A DNA stretch of 64,000 nt from Ascaphus truei (GCA_036426205.1 CM071570.1:142096563-142160562), one strand, 5' to 3'; numbered from the stretch's first letter, positions 13,250-25,789 are shown. A program made the numbers and translations. Notes: a model not told the origin generated them from the sequence alone.

Positions 13250-13433
13250 TTGTCCTCTACAAAATAAAAAAAATACAAGAGCTGAACAGGTAAAAACATG
13301 ACAATGAAAAAAAATACCACCTATGAATCAACAATGTTGTGGAAGAATTGCAACTTGACAAACAATTACACAGAACAATTGTGTGAATTGTATCTAGTGT
13401 ATTGGTTTACCCCCTATCCCTTGTGTGTTTCAG
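10900..13433. other. Non-coding stretch with a (CA)n tract
   Basis: No exon or element ends were recognised. A (CA)n tract lies at about 13214-13247. The portion 12440-12850 is less AT-rich and repeat-free in appearance, but contains no credible exon. Confidence 0.4.
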
Positions 13434-14760
13434 CAGTGGTTTTTAACCTTTTGTAGCCAGGTACCCCTCTGGGTGTCTGACCCCCCCTCACTGTGCCCAC
13501 CTCTGGGCCCCTCCAGGTCTGCGGCGGCCAGGTGCGGGGTCGCGAAGGTGCGGGCACGTGTGCGCGTGTCTCTGTTGCAGCGGCGACAGTGTCCGGCGGC
13601 TGCCGGGAGAGTGTGGGGAGCGGCGGTGGTGTTGCAGGGTGGAGCCATCTTGCGCGAGTTCGCGCATGCGCAGTTGGAGCACCGGCGGCCCTTACCAGTT
13701 GCGCATGCGCGAGGACAAGCGCGCGAAGTTCTAGCCTACCAGGGAAGGCTCTTGGAAGGGACATCAAGTCCCATGAGCCTGAGGAGCGCCCCACATGACG
13801 CCAGGGAACCAATAGGGCTAGAGTATCTCCCTGCTCTCAGGGATTGATACATTTTCGCGCGCTGGAGACACGGCAGTTGGCGCCAGGAGAGTCTAGGGGA
13901 AGGAGGTGAGGGTGCAGGGGTCAGTGACCCACTGCACTAGGCCAGCAGCCCCCTAGACCCAAGTTAGCCCTGAGCCAGTCAAGAGATTGTGTCATTGCAG
14001 GGACAGGCTCTAGGTTAGGGATCCTGCCCTCATTATTATCAGTAGCACAGTTAGGGACACAGCGGACGCTGCGCTTCCCATTCCGAGCCTACTCTGCTGC
14101 GAGAGTGGAATCATCCCTCAGTGGACAGCCCTGACTGAGCACCGCGCTGGTGGAACCGGACATCGCCTAGGAGGTCGTCGGATCCTTTTCAAAGATCCTT
14201 TGTACGCCCAGGTGCAGCCGCACTGGGCAGGTATTGTAAATTAAGTGCACCAACTACAGAGTACTCACACATAGTGGCAGCGCTGACCACGGGACAAGGG
14301 TTATACTGTGGACATGGTGTGGGGTGGTACACGGTGGTGGGCACAAGGTTTACACTGCTAAGTGGGAGAGAATGACATTTGGGACTTTGGTACACACTGT
14401 GGGGAAGTGTCATAGACGGACACTGCCACTGTTATTATTGTTGATATGTATTGTGTTATGTTGTTGCTGCATATAGTAAACTGTTATACTTATACTATTG
14501 TGTACGTGGTTACTATATGTGGGTCCTGTGTGGGGTACATTATACACTCCTAGAATCCTACATAGGTGGAGGCGCTGTAAGGAAGATCGTTCCAGAGGAT
14601 TCACCCCAGGCTCTCACTAGCGGAGGCTCAGGCCTCCTCTGAGCCTGACAGGTATATAAAGTACCACACACCTGGTAACACATAGGGTCCCTCTCACATG
14701 CACTCTATCTGCGATTGGGGTAGAGGGAATACCTGTTACACTTTTCAGAGGCAAAGATGC
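13434..14760. repeat. GC-rich repeat-like block
   Basis: It opens with CAGTGGTTTTTAACCTTTTG, the type of terminus seen in hAT-like MITEs. It then runs through CpG-rich sequence (about 13500-13880) and further repeat-like sequence to a TTACACTTTTCAG phrase near 14740. No matching right terminus or host exon was found. The frames here overlap on both strands, as expected from GC-rich sequence lacking stops. Confidence 0.3.
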
Positions 14761-15072
14761 GTTGGCAGCCATGTTTCTTCTATGTAGTAATAATGGAGGG
14801 AGAGAAATGAAGTATTTTAATCAATCTGGCACACGAGAGGTTAATGTTGGTTACAAATTGCCTTAAAAACAATTCTTGTATTTTTATAGCCGGTAGAACT
14901 CTTTGCCAGGCCTGTGTTTTATAGGACTGATGTCATCTCAAATCAACATCTGTTTTTGCCAGTGGTGGAAATGAAATATTACTTCCCTGACACTACAATA
15001 AACAGAACCTTTTTAAATATACATTGAAAGGCATTCTTAAGGGGATCTGCAAAAAACAGACAGCATGGCTAA

Positions 15073-15439
15073 GGCCGTGGTCCCCGTCTGCACTGTAGCA
15101 CGCGTGTCCTGTGGGTGGGGGGGGGGGGGGGGGGGTAGCTGTGCACACGTGCAAACTGCGATCTTAAGGTGAGATGCAGGAGTTGGCGACGGGGGCATGG
15201 TGGGAATTTTGCAGGTGGTGGCCTTGACCCAACGCGGCTGGTTCGCCCTCATTGGCTGAACCACCGGCGGGGGCGTGGCCCTCCGTCGCAAGTTGTAAAG
15301 ACAGTTTTCTTGTCTTTGCAAAAACTTGTAGTAGAGCGCGGCTGCCGAATGCACGCCAAGGGGCATAGTGGGCCCGGCCTGATAGGGGGGCGGTGCTTGT
15401 TCGCACAGCGCACGCTGTAGAACGTACTGGGGAGCAGCC
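15073..15439. mobile_element. Harbinger-like MITE, copy 1
   Basis: The left end GGCCGTGGTCCCC faces the right end TACTGGGGAGCAGCC, and both sides carry TAA (15070-15072 and 15440-15442), a 3-bp target duplication typical of PIF/Harbinger. A long run of G lies at 15115-15136. Internal phrases such as GCCCTCATTGGCTGAAC are shared with the copy at 16350-16726. Confidence 0.65.
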
Positions 15440-15870
15440 TAAGAATGTATGCCAAAGAGAATACAATTATTAAATAGATAACATGGGCCTGACACCCATT
15501 TGCAAGAATAACAAATAGGTATTTGTAACCGTTGCGATACGACAAATCAAATGATGCCAAACATTTCATGATTAAAGAGGTGCCAAAGACAGAGATCTGG
15601 TTCTGATGCACAAATGTAAGTTATTTTGTCATATTTTATATGCAATCGTGAATATTAAGTACACAGACACAACTGTGAAGATGGCTTTTGACTTAGTATT
15701 ACAGAAACAACGTTAAGTCTTTTAAATATTGAAGTCCAAAGAAAGGTTTTTTTTCTTTTAAGTCGTAAAAATGTCAGCCAGAGCCGTTTGTGACAGATGA
15801 TATATTGGGACGGATTGAGGGGAGATATTAGTCATTTGTGGGGAGAAAAGTGACTCAGCTAGATAGGTAT

Positions 15871-17562
15871 GTGTATATGTCTTTATTTATATAGCACCAT
15901 CCTGGTACATACTGTAACACTTTACAATACAAGTGACATAATATTATAACACATAGTGGGAATAAGTGCTTCAGAGATAAAACAAGAGGAAAATGAGCCC
16001 CAATCCCTAAGAGTTTACAATCTAAGTGGTACATTGGGAAAACTTAATAGACAAGGAGGGTGTTCTGGCATGTGTGTCTGCAAGGGGCCAAGGTCAGTGC
16101 ATGTGAGATGTATAGAATCAGCCAGCGGAGCTACACATACGCTTCATTAGAGGTGTGTTTTAAGAAAGGTCCTAAAAGGTGGAAAGGGTGCCAGTCAGAT
16201 ATTGAGGGGAAGGGCATTCCAGAGGTGTGGGGCAGTGAGTGAGAGAGGTTTTAGGCGGCATAGGGCTTTACATACAAAAGGGTAGACAGAAGACATCCTT
16301 GAGCAGAACACAAGAGTCTGGAAGGTGTATTGTGAGAAATTAGGGCTGAAGCTGCAGACCCAGTCAGCACTGGAGCTGCGCGTGCACAGTGCTTCACCGC
16401 GATCTGCGGTCCTGGGAGAGAGGGAGAGATTGCGACGGAGGGGGCGTGGCGGTGGTTTTGCAGGCGCGTGGTCATGACCTCACGCGGCTGGTTTGCCCTC
16501 ATTGGCTGAACGGCCGGGGGGGCGTGGCCACGCCTCCGTCGCAAACTGTAAGCTCAATTTCACTGTCCCACTGAAAACAGTCAGTCCGGTCCCAGTTATT
16601 CCCTTGTCGCGCAAATTTCCACAGCTGGGGAAATTTGCGCGACAAGGGAATAACTGGGACCGGACTGACTGTGGGGCGGTGCTTGAACGCACAGTGCACG
16701 CCGTAGAAGGTACTGGGGCCGCGGCCTAAGATGTAAGGATGGGCAGAAGGAGTGTATAGCCTACAAAGAGAGGAGGAGAATTTAGGAAATAATACAGGAT
16801 TTAATAGGAAGCCAGGAGAGGAATTTTAGCAGGGTAAATGCGGAGACAGATTTAGGAAAATGATTCTAGCGGAAGCATTTAGGATAGATTGTAGAGGAAA
16901 CAGGTGAGAGGCAGGAAGGCCTGATAGTAAAAGGTTACAATAGTCGAGATGGGAGAGAACGAAGGCCGGCGCTCAAGTTTTAGCAGTAGAGCAACAGAGG
17001 AAAGGGCATATCTTTGCAATGGTATGAAGGAAAAAACTACAGATTTTAACATCATGGTGAATATGAGAGGAGAATCTGAGGGAGGAATCAAATGTGACAC
17101 CTAGGTAGCGTGCTTGTGATACTGGGTGTATAATAGTACAGCCAACAGTAATGCAGAAGGGGGCATTAGTGCCATTTTTGGGAGGAAGTATGAGAAGCTC
17201 TGTCTGACATGTTACGTTTGAGTCAGCGGAGGGCTATCCGAGATGATATAGCGGAGAGGCATTCAGAGACTTTCGTCTGTACAGCAGGTCAGGTTTAAAA
17301 GGTACATTTGTGCATCAGCATAGGGATGATATTTGAACCCAAGAGATGTAATAAGGTCACAGAGAAAGAGTGCGTAAAGAGAAAAGAGATGAGGTCCCTG
17401 GACAGACCCCTGAGGTACCCACACAGAGAAATCAACATAGGAGTTGATGGTGGTGGCAAATGAGACACAAAGTATTATGGGAGAGAAAATCCAAGGTCGA
17501 GCTCTGCAACGGACACCGAGGGTATGGAGAATGTGAATAAGAAGACGTTGGTCCACAGTATC
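15871..17562 (-). mobile_element. CR1/L2-type LINE, 3' half with degraded reverse transcriptase
   Basis: On the minus strand, 17560-17263 reads FDTVDQRLLIHILHTLGV, then VPQGSVQGPHLFSLYALFL and YADAQMYLL. These are the reverse-transcriptase fingers and palm motifs of CR1/L2-clade LINEs, with the YADD catalytic box mutated to YADA. Downstream sequence (to about 16740) follows the rest of ORF2 with frame breaks. The element ends in a 3' region with TATTTATATAGC near 15885, also seen at 20.2-20.3 kb and 34.1 kb. It is dead. The MITE at 16350-16726 interrupts it. Confidence 0.75.
16350..16726. mobile_element. Harbinger-like MITE, copy 2, inside the LINE, with a 43-bp palindrome
   Basis: The right end TACTGGGGCCGCGGCC is followed by TAA. 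The left end is diverged (GCTGCAGACCCAG after TGA). Its internal sequence is shared with 15073-15439. Inside lies a perfect inverted repeat: arms 16578-16620 and 16629-16671 with an 8-base loop. It interrupts LINE sequence that resumes on either side with GAGAAATTAGGGCTGA and GATGTAAGGATGGGCAG. Confidence 0.65.
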
Positions 17563-17622
17563 AAACTGTATTAACCCTTGTCCCATATACAGGTCACGTG
17601 CTGGCCGGTGTGTCGTACGTGA
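17563..17622 (+). mobile_element. LTR 3'-terminal fragment
   Basis: TATTAACCCTTGTCCC, then CAGGTCACG, and a terminal TACGTGACA closely match the last 58 bases of the solo LTR at 44391-45429. Only the terminus is present, joined abruptly to LINE sequence, so it is a truncated relic. Confidence 0.55.
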
Positions 17623-18649
17623 CATTAATCTTTATTGGATGCTGAGCTGATGTGGGAAATAACATAAGAGGAGGTAGAAACTGGTAGCCTAGTGTGAAAA
17701 TAAAACCAGTCTCTACTGTTTGTTTTCACACGACTACTACCCGTTCCTACCTCTTTTCCTCTCAACATCCATTGTAACCAAATATCCCTCTTACAAGCAC
17801 TGTATATACTATTTTGTTTCTGTATTTTTGCCATACCCAGTGAAGGACCCGTAGAGGTTTGAAAACTTGTAACATATCAACTACTTGCTGGTCCAATAAA
17901 AGGCTCCTCCTCTGTTACTAACCATTTAAGGAAAACAGATCAAAGTAGCTCTTGGCAGAACCCCAGCCAAGCTATCCAATGTAGCTACAAATATTACTGT
18001 AATAGCGGGATCCATTAAATCTGGAGATTTAATATTCCAATATTACAGCTAGCTTTTTTTTTAATTGAACTTAATTTCACTCAACACATTAGTTGAATAA
18101 AATAAAAATAAAAAAAACACAAGTTGCTCAAAAAGTAATATAAACACGCTTTGTGTTTTGGGCAAACCCTGGAGAATCTAAAGGGGAACCACAAAGTATG
18201 AAGGTACACAAGTTAAAATTTAAAAAAAAATTCAACAAAGTGTATCATAAAATATTCCAGGAGTTATTAATGGACCTCAATTTTGTACAAGAGAGGAAGA
18301 TGGGGATATACCTCGATACCCACTTACATCATGAAATCTCTCCTTCCAGTAACATCATCTCTTTTACTTCACCCCGCTGCATATTTCTGCTAACAAGTCC
18401 TGGCGGATGGATGGATGGAAGGAGCAAGATAGGCAGGGATAGAAAAGGAGTTGTCATAGTTGTGGATTTACCTAAAAAAAGTTTGTTTTCCCATATATGG
18501 GCACATTTTTCCTTCTACGGACGTGCAATTGGCAAGGTGTTTAAAAAACAAACAAAAAAAATAACCTACTGTTTCACTACGGTGAGTGAAGCTTGCTACT
18601 GAACAAATGCTTTTTCATACCTCAACCCACCTTTCCTGCTGAGCAAGAG
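17623..18649. other. Non-coding stretch with repeat-like tail
   Basis: Sequence at about 17820-17920, with GGTCCAATAAAAGGC, resembles the end of a dispersed amphibian repeat with a polyadenylation-type AATAAA. The rest is AT-rich with no recognised feature. Confidence 0.3.
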
Positions 18650-19190
18650 CTATGCGGTTTACTCAATAGCCAGATAGAATCAACCAGATCCAGTTCTCAA
18701 GATGGACAGCCCAGGGTTAACAGATGTTTCGGGAAGATTCCCCGTTGGATTAACCTATTGCTCACAGAGAGATTGGGATTGTTGGTTTTTATTTTCACTT
18801 GCTTCGGAAATCAATGTGAAAACAAGTAGCTCTGAAAGCCCTGGCTGCAGCAGCCTTTGCTTTGGCTCCTTCTCAATCCGACAACACGCTCAGGCTGGGA
18901 AGGATTAGCCTGCTTGTGTCGAGTAAACTGATGATACTCGATAAACAGTCTCCGCTGTAAACCCCTTAGGAGGTGCAAAGCCACACTAGTTGGCATTAGA
19001 CCAGATAAGCAGCCGAACCAGCTGTAATCTCATTTAGACCTAAGCTGATCCTCCCATCCTTTCATTCTGCAGGATCAAAGCAACACCACTGTGGATGCAG
19101 CCGTCTTAGAGCACTACTGCCTGCTCTATGCGGCAAGCATTCCACAAATTCCCCCCCTTGAAGACTGCCTACACATAATCTTCCCAGGGC
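18650..19190. other. Candidate conserved non-coding element
   Basis: This is balanced-composition, complex, non-repetitive sequence standing out from AT-rich, repeat-rich neighbours, with no convincing exon. In other vertebrates MMS22L lies near POU3F2, a developmental gene surrounded by conserved enhancers, so an enhancer is plausible. This is inference from composition only. Confidence 0.25.
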
Positions 19191-20180
19191 TGGTACAATC
19201 AATGGATTTCTGAATTCATTAGTCTTATTTTGATGGGATACAGTACATAAGCTTGCAAGGAATGCTTGCTAAGGTACATATAAGGCCCAGCTGTCTTTAT
19301 TCGTTTTATTGCAGATTTACAGCTGGTTGAAAGAAATGGAATGTAAATACAAATACTTTAGAACAAGAAAGATGATGGGGAGGGGGAGCTATTTAAGGTG
19401 GGGTACTTCATTAATTGTCTCATGCTGGCTAGTCTTGCGCAGGCTTCAACATGGGAGGGGTTAAAACCAGTGGAGATAAATGCACATATCGGCGACTCAC
19501 AGGTTATCAATCTGTGGTACAACGTGGTATTTCACACTTCTAAAATGCTTCAACAATGATCAGGCGGTAAGAGTTTTAATATATATATTTTTTCTTACAC
19601 TAATGGCCATTTACAATTGATAACAGCTATCACATTTTGCAGGCCCCTTACCTATTGTTTTTGTTGCCGACATTTAAAGTATTCATGCAGGTGAAATACA
19701 AAACGTAATTAAAATGGACAGATCGAAAAAGTATGGACCCAAATCCTGAATATTTAAACACTTATTTTATAAACGATAATTATTATTATTTTTTTTATAA
19801 TAGTGGTACAAAATAAAATAAGGTTGTTAAACGCTGATATATGGAGGTATATTAGTATAATGCGTAACCCTTTACCAAAATATAATAGCTCACCTGTGTG
19901 TGTGTTCATTTTAAATCCATATACCAGGGCAATACAGGCCATACAAAAAAAGCATTTGATGTGAACTGTGTGTTTACAGGAATTAGAAGTCTGGTTTGTA
20001 AAAGGCTTTTAATAAATTTAAACAATTCTTTATTCAACGCTTACTCACACAATACGGAGTCAGAGTCCACGGATCAACCTGCTTCAGTGTGTGTATGTTA
20101 TGTGTGTGTATGTATAATATATACATACATACACAACATAAATATAATATAATATTATATATATATATATATTATATAAA
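19191..20180. other. AT-rich non-coding stretch
   Basis: No gene, exon or element terminus was recognised. A short TATA/CATA-rich simple tract lies at 20095-20175. Confidence 0.35.
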
Positions 20181-20541
20181 CAGCTCAACCTCCTTAATGT
20201 TACTCTTATGTCTGAAGCACTTATTCCCATGACCTGTTATTTATATTATTTGTTATTTATATGATAACAACATGTATTACTACTGTGAAGCGCTATGTAT
20301 AGTTATGGCGCTATATAAATAAAGACATACAATACAATAACGCTGTGCTTGGGGTCCAAAGAATCGCGTTATAAGCAGATCGCGTTAGGACTAATGTACA
20401 ATTGTATGCATTGTACAATAAAGTATTTAAGATACCAATAATCGTGTTGTATTCATAAAGACGAAAATTGGGAGCCACGCTTGTATCGCGTTATAAGCGG
20501 ATTCGCGTTGCAACGGATCGCATTATAACGGGGTTGAGCTG
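20181..20541. mobile_element. TIR MITE (CAGCTCAACC family) carrying a LINE tail
   Basis: It starts CAGCTCAACC and ends AACGGGGTTGAGCTG, with internal CGCGTTATAAGC motifs. The same termini bound the element at 53816-54555. At about 20195-20340, sequence equal to the 3' end of the CR1/L2 LINE family (GCGCTATATAAATAAAGACA) is inserted, so this MITE predates that LINE insertion. Confidence 0.65.
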
Positions 20542-20599
20542 TGTAAACAGTATATAAATTTTTATCTCTTCTGACTTTTAAATGTTATTTATATGTAGA

Positions 20600-21155
20600 T
20601 AAAGTCAAACCGCGCTCTTGCTTCCTAACACGATCTTGGAATAGACCAACTCTTCCCTTTTGCAGCTGATGTGGTGTGAAGGCACCCCTCCTCCACAGGT
20701 CCCGTCGCAGGATGGCTCCAACCGCCGGGCAGCAGCAGAAAATGAAACACAAGAGCGCACCAAGGGTCAAGATTTAATAAAAACAAATAAATAATAACAG
20801 TAAAAACTTACATATGGGGGTAAGTATATCCAGTAGAACAGTGCAGGGGAAACAGTCCTGGTGGTGGCCTGGGCACAGGGAAATGGTGCTGAGGCTTACG
20901 AGGTAGACCCGCGCGCTGGGGCTGCCTGGCTCGGCACCACGTTGTTCTTCCTTCCGGGTTGCGGCTTCTCGCAGGACCCGTGGATGGTTGCCCGCCTCAT
21001 ACGCCGGTTCACAGAAAAAATTTTCTCCGGTTCACGGACAGTCTCTAGATGTTGATGGGACTGCTGAGGCTTAGTACACCAGTCGGCTAATCTCCAATTG
21101 CACTGTAGGGCTTTCGCAACGCGTTTCACACGGTGTTGTGCTTCATCAGGCGATT
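20600..21155 (-). repeat. Hammerhead-bearing non-coding retroelement-like repeat
   Basis: Read on the minus strand, the block begins with the hammerhead-like core at 21153-21114. It runs through GC-rich sequence with no long frame and ends in AT-rich sequence containing TTTTTATTAAATCTTGACCC near 20783-20764. The architecture, a ribozyme followed by several hundred non-coding bases, resembles retrozymes or the terminal repeats of Penelope-like elements. The boundaries are approximate. Confidence 0.4.
21114..21153 (-). ncRNA. Hammerhead-like ribozyme core (degenerate stem II)
   Basis: The minus strand reads TCGC-CTGATGA, then a 15-base stem/loop, then GAAA-CGCGTT-GCGA. TCGC and GCGA form a perfect 4-bp stem I. 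ACGCGT is a palindromic minimal stem III, followed by T at the cleavage position. Stem II is weak (CAC/GTG with a bulge), so activity is doubtful. Confidence 0.5.
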
Positions 21156-21465
21156 ATTTATATGTACATGTATTAGTGTTTTTTTTTTTAATCAAGCAAC
21201 CAATTTATAGCACATATATGTAGAAAGACTTCCTGTTCCCGGCACCGCTGCCGAACAAGCGAAGGTCTGCGGTGCTACAAGGATGGGTCCCTGATCCTCA
21301 ACGTCCCCACTTCCCCCGCAGCGTCAATCCTTCAGAGCCACGACCATCGCGATTGTGTGACCACGAGCGGCCATGGCTCCAAAGACATTAGTTCTTGCTA
21401 CATCTGAATTACTAACTGCCACTAGTCCAACAATTCTGGTCCCAAATGTTATTGCACTTACAATG

Positions 21466-21470
<5 letters not shown>

Positions 21471-21520
<50 letters not shown>
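21471..21520. repeat. (CA)n microsatellite
   Basis: About 25 CA units; open frames of repeated Cys/Val here are artefacts. Confidence 0.97.
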
Positions 21521-21522
<2 letters not shown>

Positions 21523-22149
21523 TTCTGTGAGGTTTATTTTGCGTAATACATTTACATCTATATATCGCTATACACTATACACACAGACACGCATGAACAT
21601 GGCTCCTAGTAGGGGGCCTCAATCGCAACAAATATTTTTGTTTTTTTTAAAAGGAAAAAAGCAAATCAAAGTATTTTTTTGCTTGATAGCTTATGCTACT
21701 TTTAACAGAATGCTAGTTTAAAAAAAAAAAAATCCTGTCCCTGTCAATATGATGGCAAATACACTTTCATTGTGGTTCAGTTAACACAAAACAACAAAAA
21801 AAGTTGAAACGTTTGACATTTAAAAAAAAAAAAATTAATAATAATAACCCCCCCAAAAAATGATATTTATGGTCGCACATAAAAATCCCACAATATATTG
21901 CCGTCTATTTCAACCTTCTACGTCATGGATTTGCTGCACGCAGGTAATTAGACCCCTTTGGCTACATAGGGGCATGTAACTTTGTACAGGATAAATGGGT
22001 CTTCTCTCTCAAAGGACAGTGGGCACACGTTTCACATAATCAACGAATAGCTAAAGCAATGGGTTATCAGTTTCCTAATTCTTTTAATGTTTGCCAGATC
22101 CCGCTCTGGAGTGATAATAACAATGCAATAGCAACATGGAAAATAGTAT
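21521..22149. other. AT-rich non-coding stretch
   Basis: Several poly-A and poly-T runs and no recognised gene or element. Confidence 0.35.
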
Positions 22150-22560
22150 AATTAAGTTTTAATTGTTTTGTGAGGCTTGCATTAATCACAAAGTTTAAGT
22201 ACCAGGGATGGAATTGTAATAATTCTGTAAAACAAATTTAAACTAGCTAAGTAGGTCAGCACTGCTAACATGCAACTCAGGACCTCTGGGAATTTATCCG
22301 TTAATGGCTATTTATGTGCAAATGAGCGCCCTCTAACCCTTCAAAATCCTGTGTAGCTGAAGGGCATTTCTGTTAGCCAGGAGCACTGCTTTACATATAA
22401 AGACATAAATGAGAATTTTATTGGAAATAATTTGTTAAACGCTGTTTCCCATCTGACTTCTCTTCAGTAGCAGCCCATACACTTTGTTACCGTTCCTTGG
22501 AATATAACAAATGTCTGTTTATAAGTAAAGCAACGTTCTCCGTATAGACAGCAAAGCAAG
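22150..22560. other. Candidate conserved non-coding element
   Basis: Non-repetitive sequence with clustered AT-core motifs: TAATT, TTTAATTG, ATTTATGTGCAAATGAG (containing a POU-type TGCAAAT half) and TAAATTTAAACT. There is no exon. The proximity of MMS22L to the POU3F2 regulatory domain in other vertebrates makes an enhancer plausible but unproven. Confidence 0.3.
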
Positions 22561-25500
22561 GAAAATGAGAGACAACGGACCTTATTCAGTAAGTGGCGAT
22601 AACGCCGATCTGGAGCGATCGCTTCGATAGCCACAGATCCGCGTGATCAGACAAGAGGCAACCGATGCAAGAGTGGGGCTTTCTAATAGTATTCTACCTA
22701 TGGTAATGGCTCTGAAAGCCTAAATCACCAGATTCATCACTGTCTATTATGAGTTAACGCACCCGAATGGGCGTTAAGGGGAGCAGCTGGTATTGCCGCT
22801 TTCTTTTATTTTCGTTTTGAGCTAGTATGGGAACCAAATATGCAATTTCCAGCTCTGGGGACCCAGAGATACATGCTGGCGAAAGTTGTGTGTTCAGTTC
22901 CCTCCAGGGAAAAAACAAAATAGCGGTTTAAAAATTAGGCAGTCATAGCGGCACCCCAACGTGTCTCAGGAGATTCCAGGAGCTGTAAGTAGGGAGGGGG
23001 GTCGTCAAATGGGTGCTAGTGCTGTGTAAATCCCAATTTGATTGAAAAAAGAAGCCAATGCCCATTCGGTGGTGTTAACCTGTAACAGAGCTTGATTAAT
23101 CTAAGGCCAAGAGCCATATTAACTAAACGGTGCCAACCCATAAGGCCTATTCACGTGTGCTTTTGAATCGCTAGTATTGGTCCAATGTCATTTACTGAAG
23201 TTCTTAACAAAACAAGATCCAACTCTGACAGCAAGTGTTAAATTGTACTGAGACAATTGTTGGTGATATACTGTATGCATGAAAACCCAATAAAAGTAAA
23301 GTTGGAAAAAAAAAACCATTTGTAATTAAACTGGATTAAGAACAGTGGATTAACAGCATACGCCAAAGTATTTTCCAAATAAACCCAGTTTACCGCCAAT
23401 GGGTTTTTTTATGCTTAGGTTGCCCTTCCCTCAGTGAGAACGCCACTTATACAGATGTAGCAGGGTTATTGCAGCCGCCACCACGTTATGGTGGGGTATT
23501 CTGCGATATTTTGCATAATCATGGTCATTGAATCCTATGGAAAACCCGAGACAGTGTGTTATAACGCAATATTCTGCGTGATGAGCAGTTGCAATAACCC
23601 TTGCTACAATCTGTACTTTCCCGCCAGTAAGATATGGCGAGGACTTCAGGGGTGAAAGGCTTAAATCGGTTTATCTACAGGTGGTACTAGCACTTAAGGT
23701 GCAGGACTAGAGACTATTTAATCAGCAGTTAAAAGTACAGGGGCAGAGTTAAAACTCCTCCCATCTCCCCAAAAAACTCCAGTCAAACCAAAGGGCCATA
23801 AGATGTTGTCTGATGCAGAGAGGCGTACACGTCTCATGGGAAAAGCACTGCTTGGTAAATATGGTCCTTTATCTTTATCACTGCCTCAAAACATGCAAGT
23901 TCTCAGCGATAATAACCATACGTTCCCAAGCATTTATTTCTCTTAAGGTGCCATATACCCTTTAAACGTGCAAATGAACCAAATGTCAGTGACCTGGTTA
24001 TAGGGTTAAATATGAAATAATTTTTAAAGTTAGTTTGTATACTATAGCAGCATAAACTTGGGAGCGGGGGTGTTCTTTTATCCACTTTTTTTTGGCGTCA
24101 CTGTGATAAGACTCCCAAGCTGCACACCCCCTCCTTATTTACTATATCTTCACATGTGAAGATAGAGGATTAGGACAAGTGTAGAGAGACAACTTGATGG
24201 ACATTCAGTCAGCTTTTCAGGGTATTCGCTTAAAACCAATGATGATGAAATATGGCATTAAGTTGATATTTTAGTATAATATAATAGTATAATATTTTAG
24301 CCATGTGTGACTTCCCATTTACATTTCATACACACATATATTAGAAATGATCCTTTACATAAGTGATGTCATGTATCCATTCCAGCAACTTTACAGGGCT
24401 GGTTGCATGGCAGTAAGCTTATTTATCAGGATGTGTGTTTAAAATGTCATGTTTTGTAATGTATCATTTTCAACTTACTCCTCTTACTCCTGTGCCAACA
24501 GCTTTTCATTTATTTTCAGCCCCAACATATTTCCCATCATCTATTATGTCACACGTATTACTACTCCCAGAACCCTTTGCAATTTTAACTCCAGCTAAAG
24601 AAGCTTTTGTGGTAGTTCAAGACCTGCAAAACTCTAGGTGATGTTGGCCAATGATCAGCTTGGCTGCAGTACAAGCTAGGCTGGACTCAACATTACAAAA
24701 AGGATTGGATGAAATCACTGCATGAACCGGTATCAGATGTAGGGACCAATCACAAATTTGGTAAAACACCGGATTAGAGCAACAAATTACGTGTGTTGAT
24801 AACAGTTCTAATTTTATTAGTCATTAGTTGACATGGAGGATAAACCATTGAGCAGACCCCACACTTCAAACACACACTGTTCCGTGTCCTACCCATTGCG
24901 GGTCTTTCAGAACAAAGTATCACAGTTCATGCAGTTAAATAAATATCTGTAATTTTCCACATTCAATACATTTACTGCATATCTGTGAACCCGACAATTT
25001 ACAGCACCCTTGTATATAATAACAAGTATTATTAATATTATTATTAAACACAAGCCAGTAACTACACTGTTCTCGTAAATAAAGAAGCAGGACTTGCATA
25101 TCTGTGTTACATACGCTTTGCAGAGTATGGGAGATCTACGTTATACAACCCTCAAACATCACACGCAGAGAGCGTTCACCATTTTATTCCCAGTCACAGG
25201 CAGTTTGTTCAGCTTTATTAGTCCCATTAACGAAACTGGGAGCCCTGCAGCCAGCAGTAAAGGGAACCCAACACAGATGTTCGGTTTCAGATACAGCAGC
25301 AAAGGACTGGGTGAGTATGCGGCATGATTGGTTTTGCATTCACTCTATTACTGTCCGTCCAAAAAAAAAAAAAAAAAAAAAAAAGTTTAATTATATTTGC
25401 TTTTAAAAAATAATAATAATAAAAAAACACAGAGATATCTGGTAAACAAAGTCACCTGAGCATAAACAATATCAATATTTACATAATTCATGTTAACACC

Positions 25501-25789
25501 GAGAAGAATGCTTATATCGATTTTTATTCACATTTGTATTTCTCAACTTTTGGTCAATTATCCCAGGGCTATTTTATGTTTAATTATCTATTTATCCATG
25601 GGTTTCATGCCACACAAAAAATTTTTTGCTGTATGTTTAAAAAAAAAAAAAAGAAGAAAAGAAGAAAGTTTTCCATCAACATGACTTCATCGATTCCCTG
25701 TATCATCGTCTTTATGAGCGTGTTACAGGAATTTTTCACGATGATGAAATAGTCCATGATGTCATATCAATTAACATACAATTTTGGTT
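22561..25789. other. Non-coding stretch, minor repeat debris
   Basis: GACCTTATTCAGTAAG near 22579 resembles the start of a dispersed amphibian repeat. No complete element, exon or RNA gene was identified. Poly-A runs lie at 25361-25384 and 25640-25652. Confidence 0.35.

Noticed and set aside
13414..13847. Overlapping GC-rich frames of 60-140 codons on both strands
   Set aside because: The frames overlap on both strands, as expected from GC-rich sequence lacking stops. No family resemblance, splice logic or conserved motif was seen.
17263..17625. A working reverse transcriptase gene
   Set aside because: The catalytic YADD box reads YADA, the frame is truncated on both sides and the element is interrupted by a MITE.
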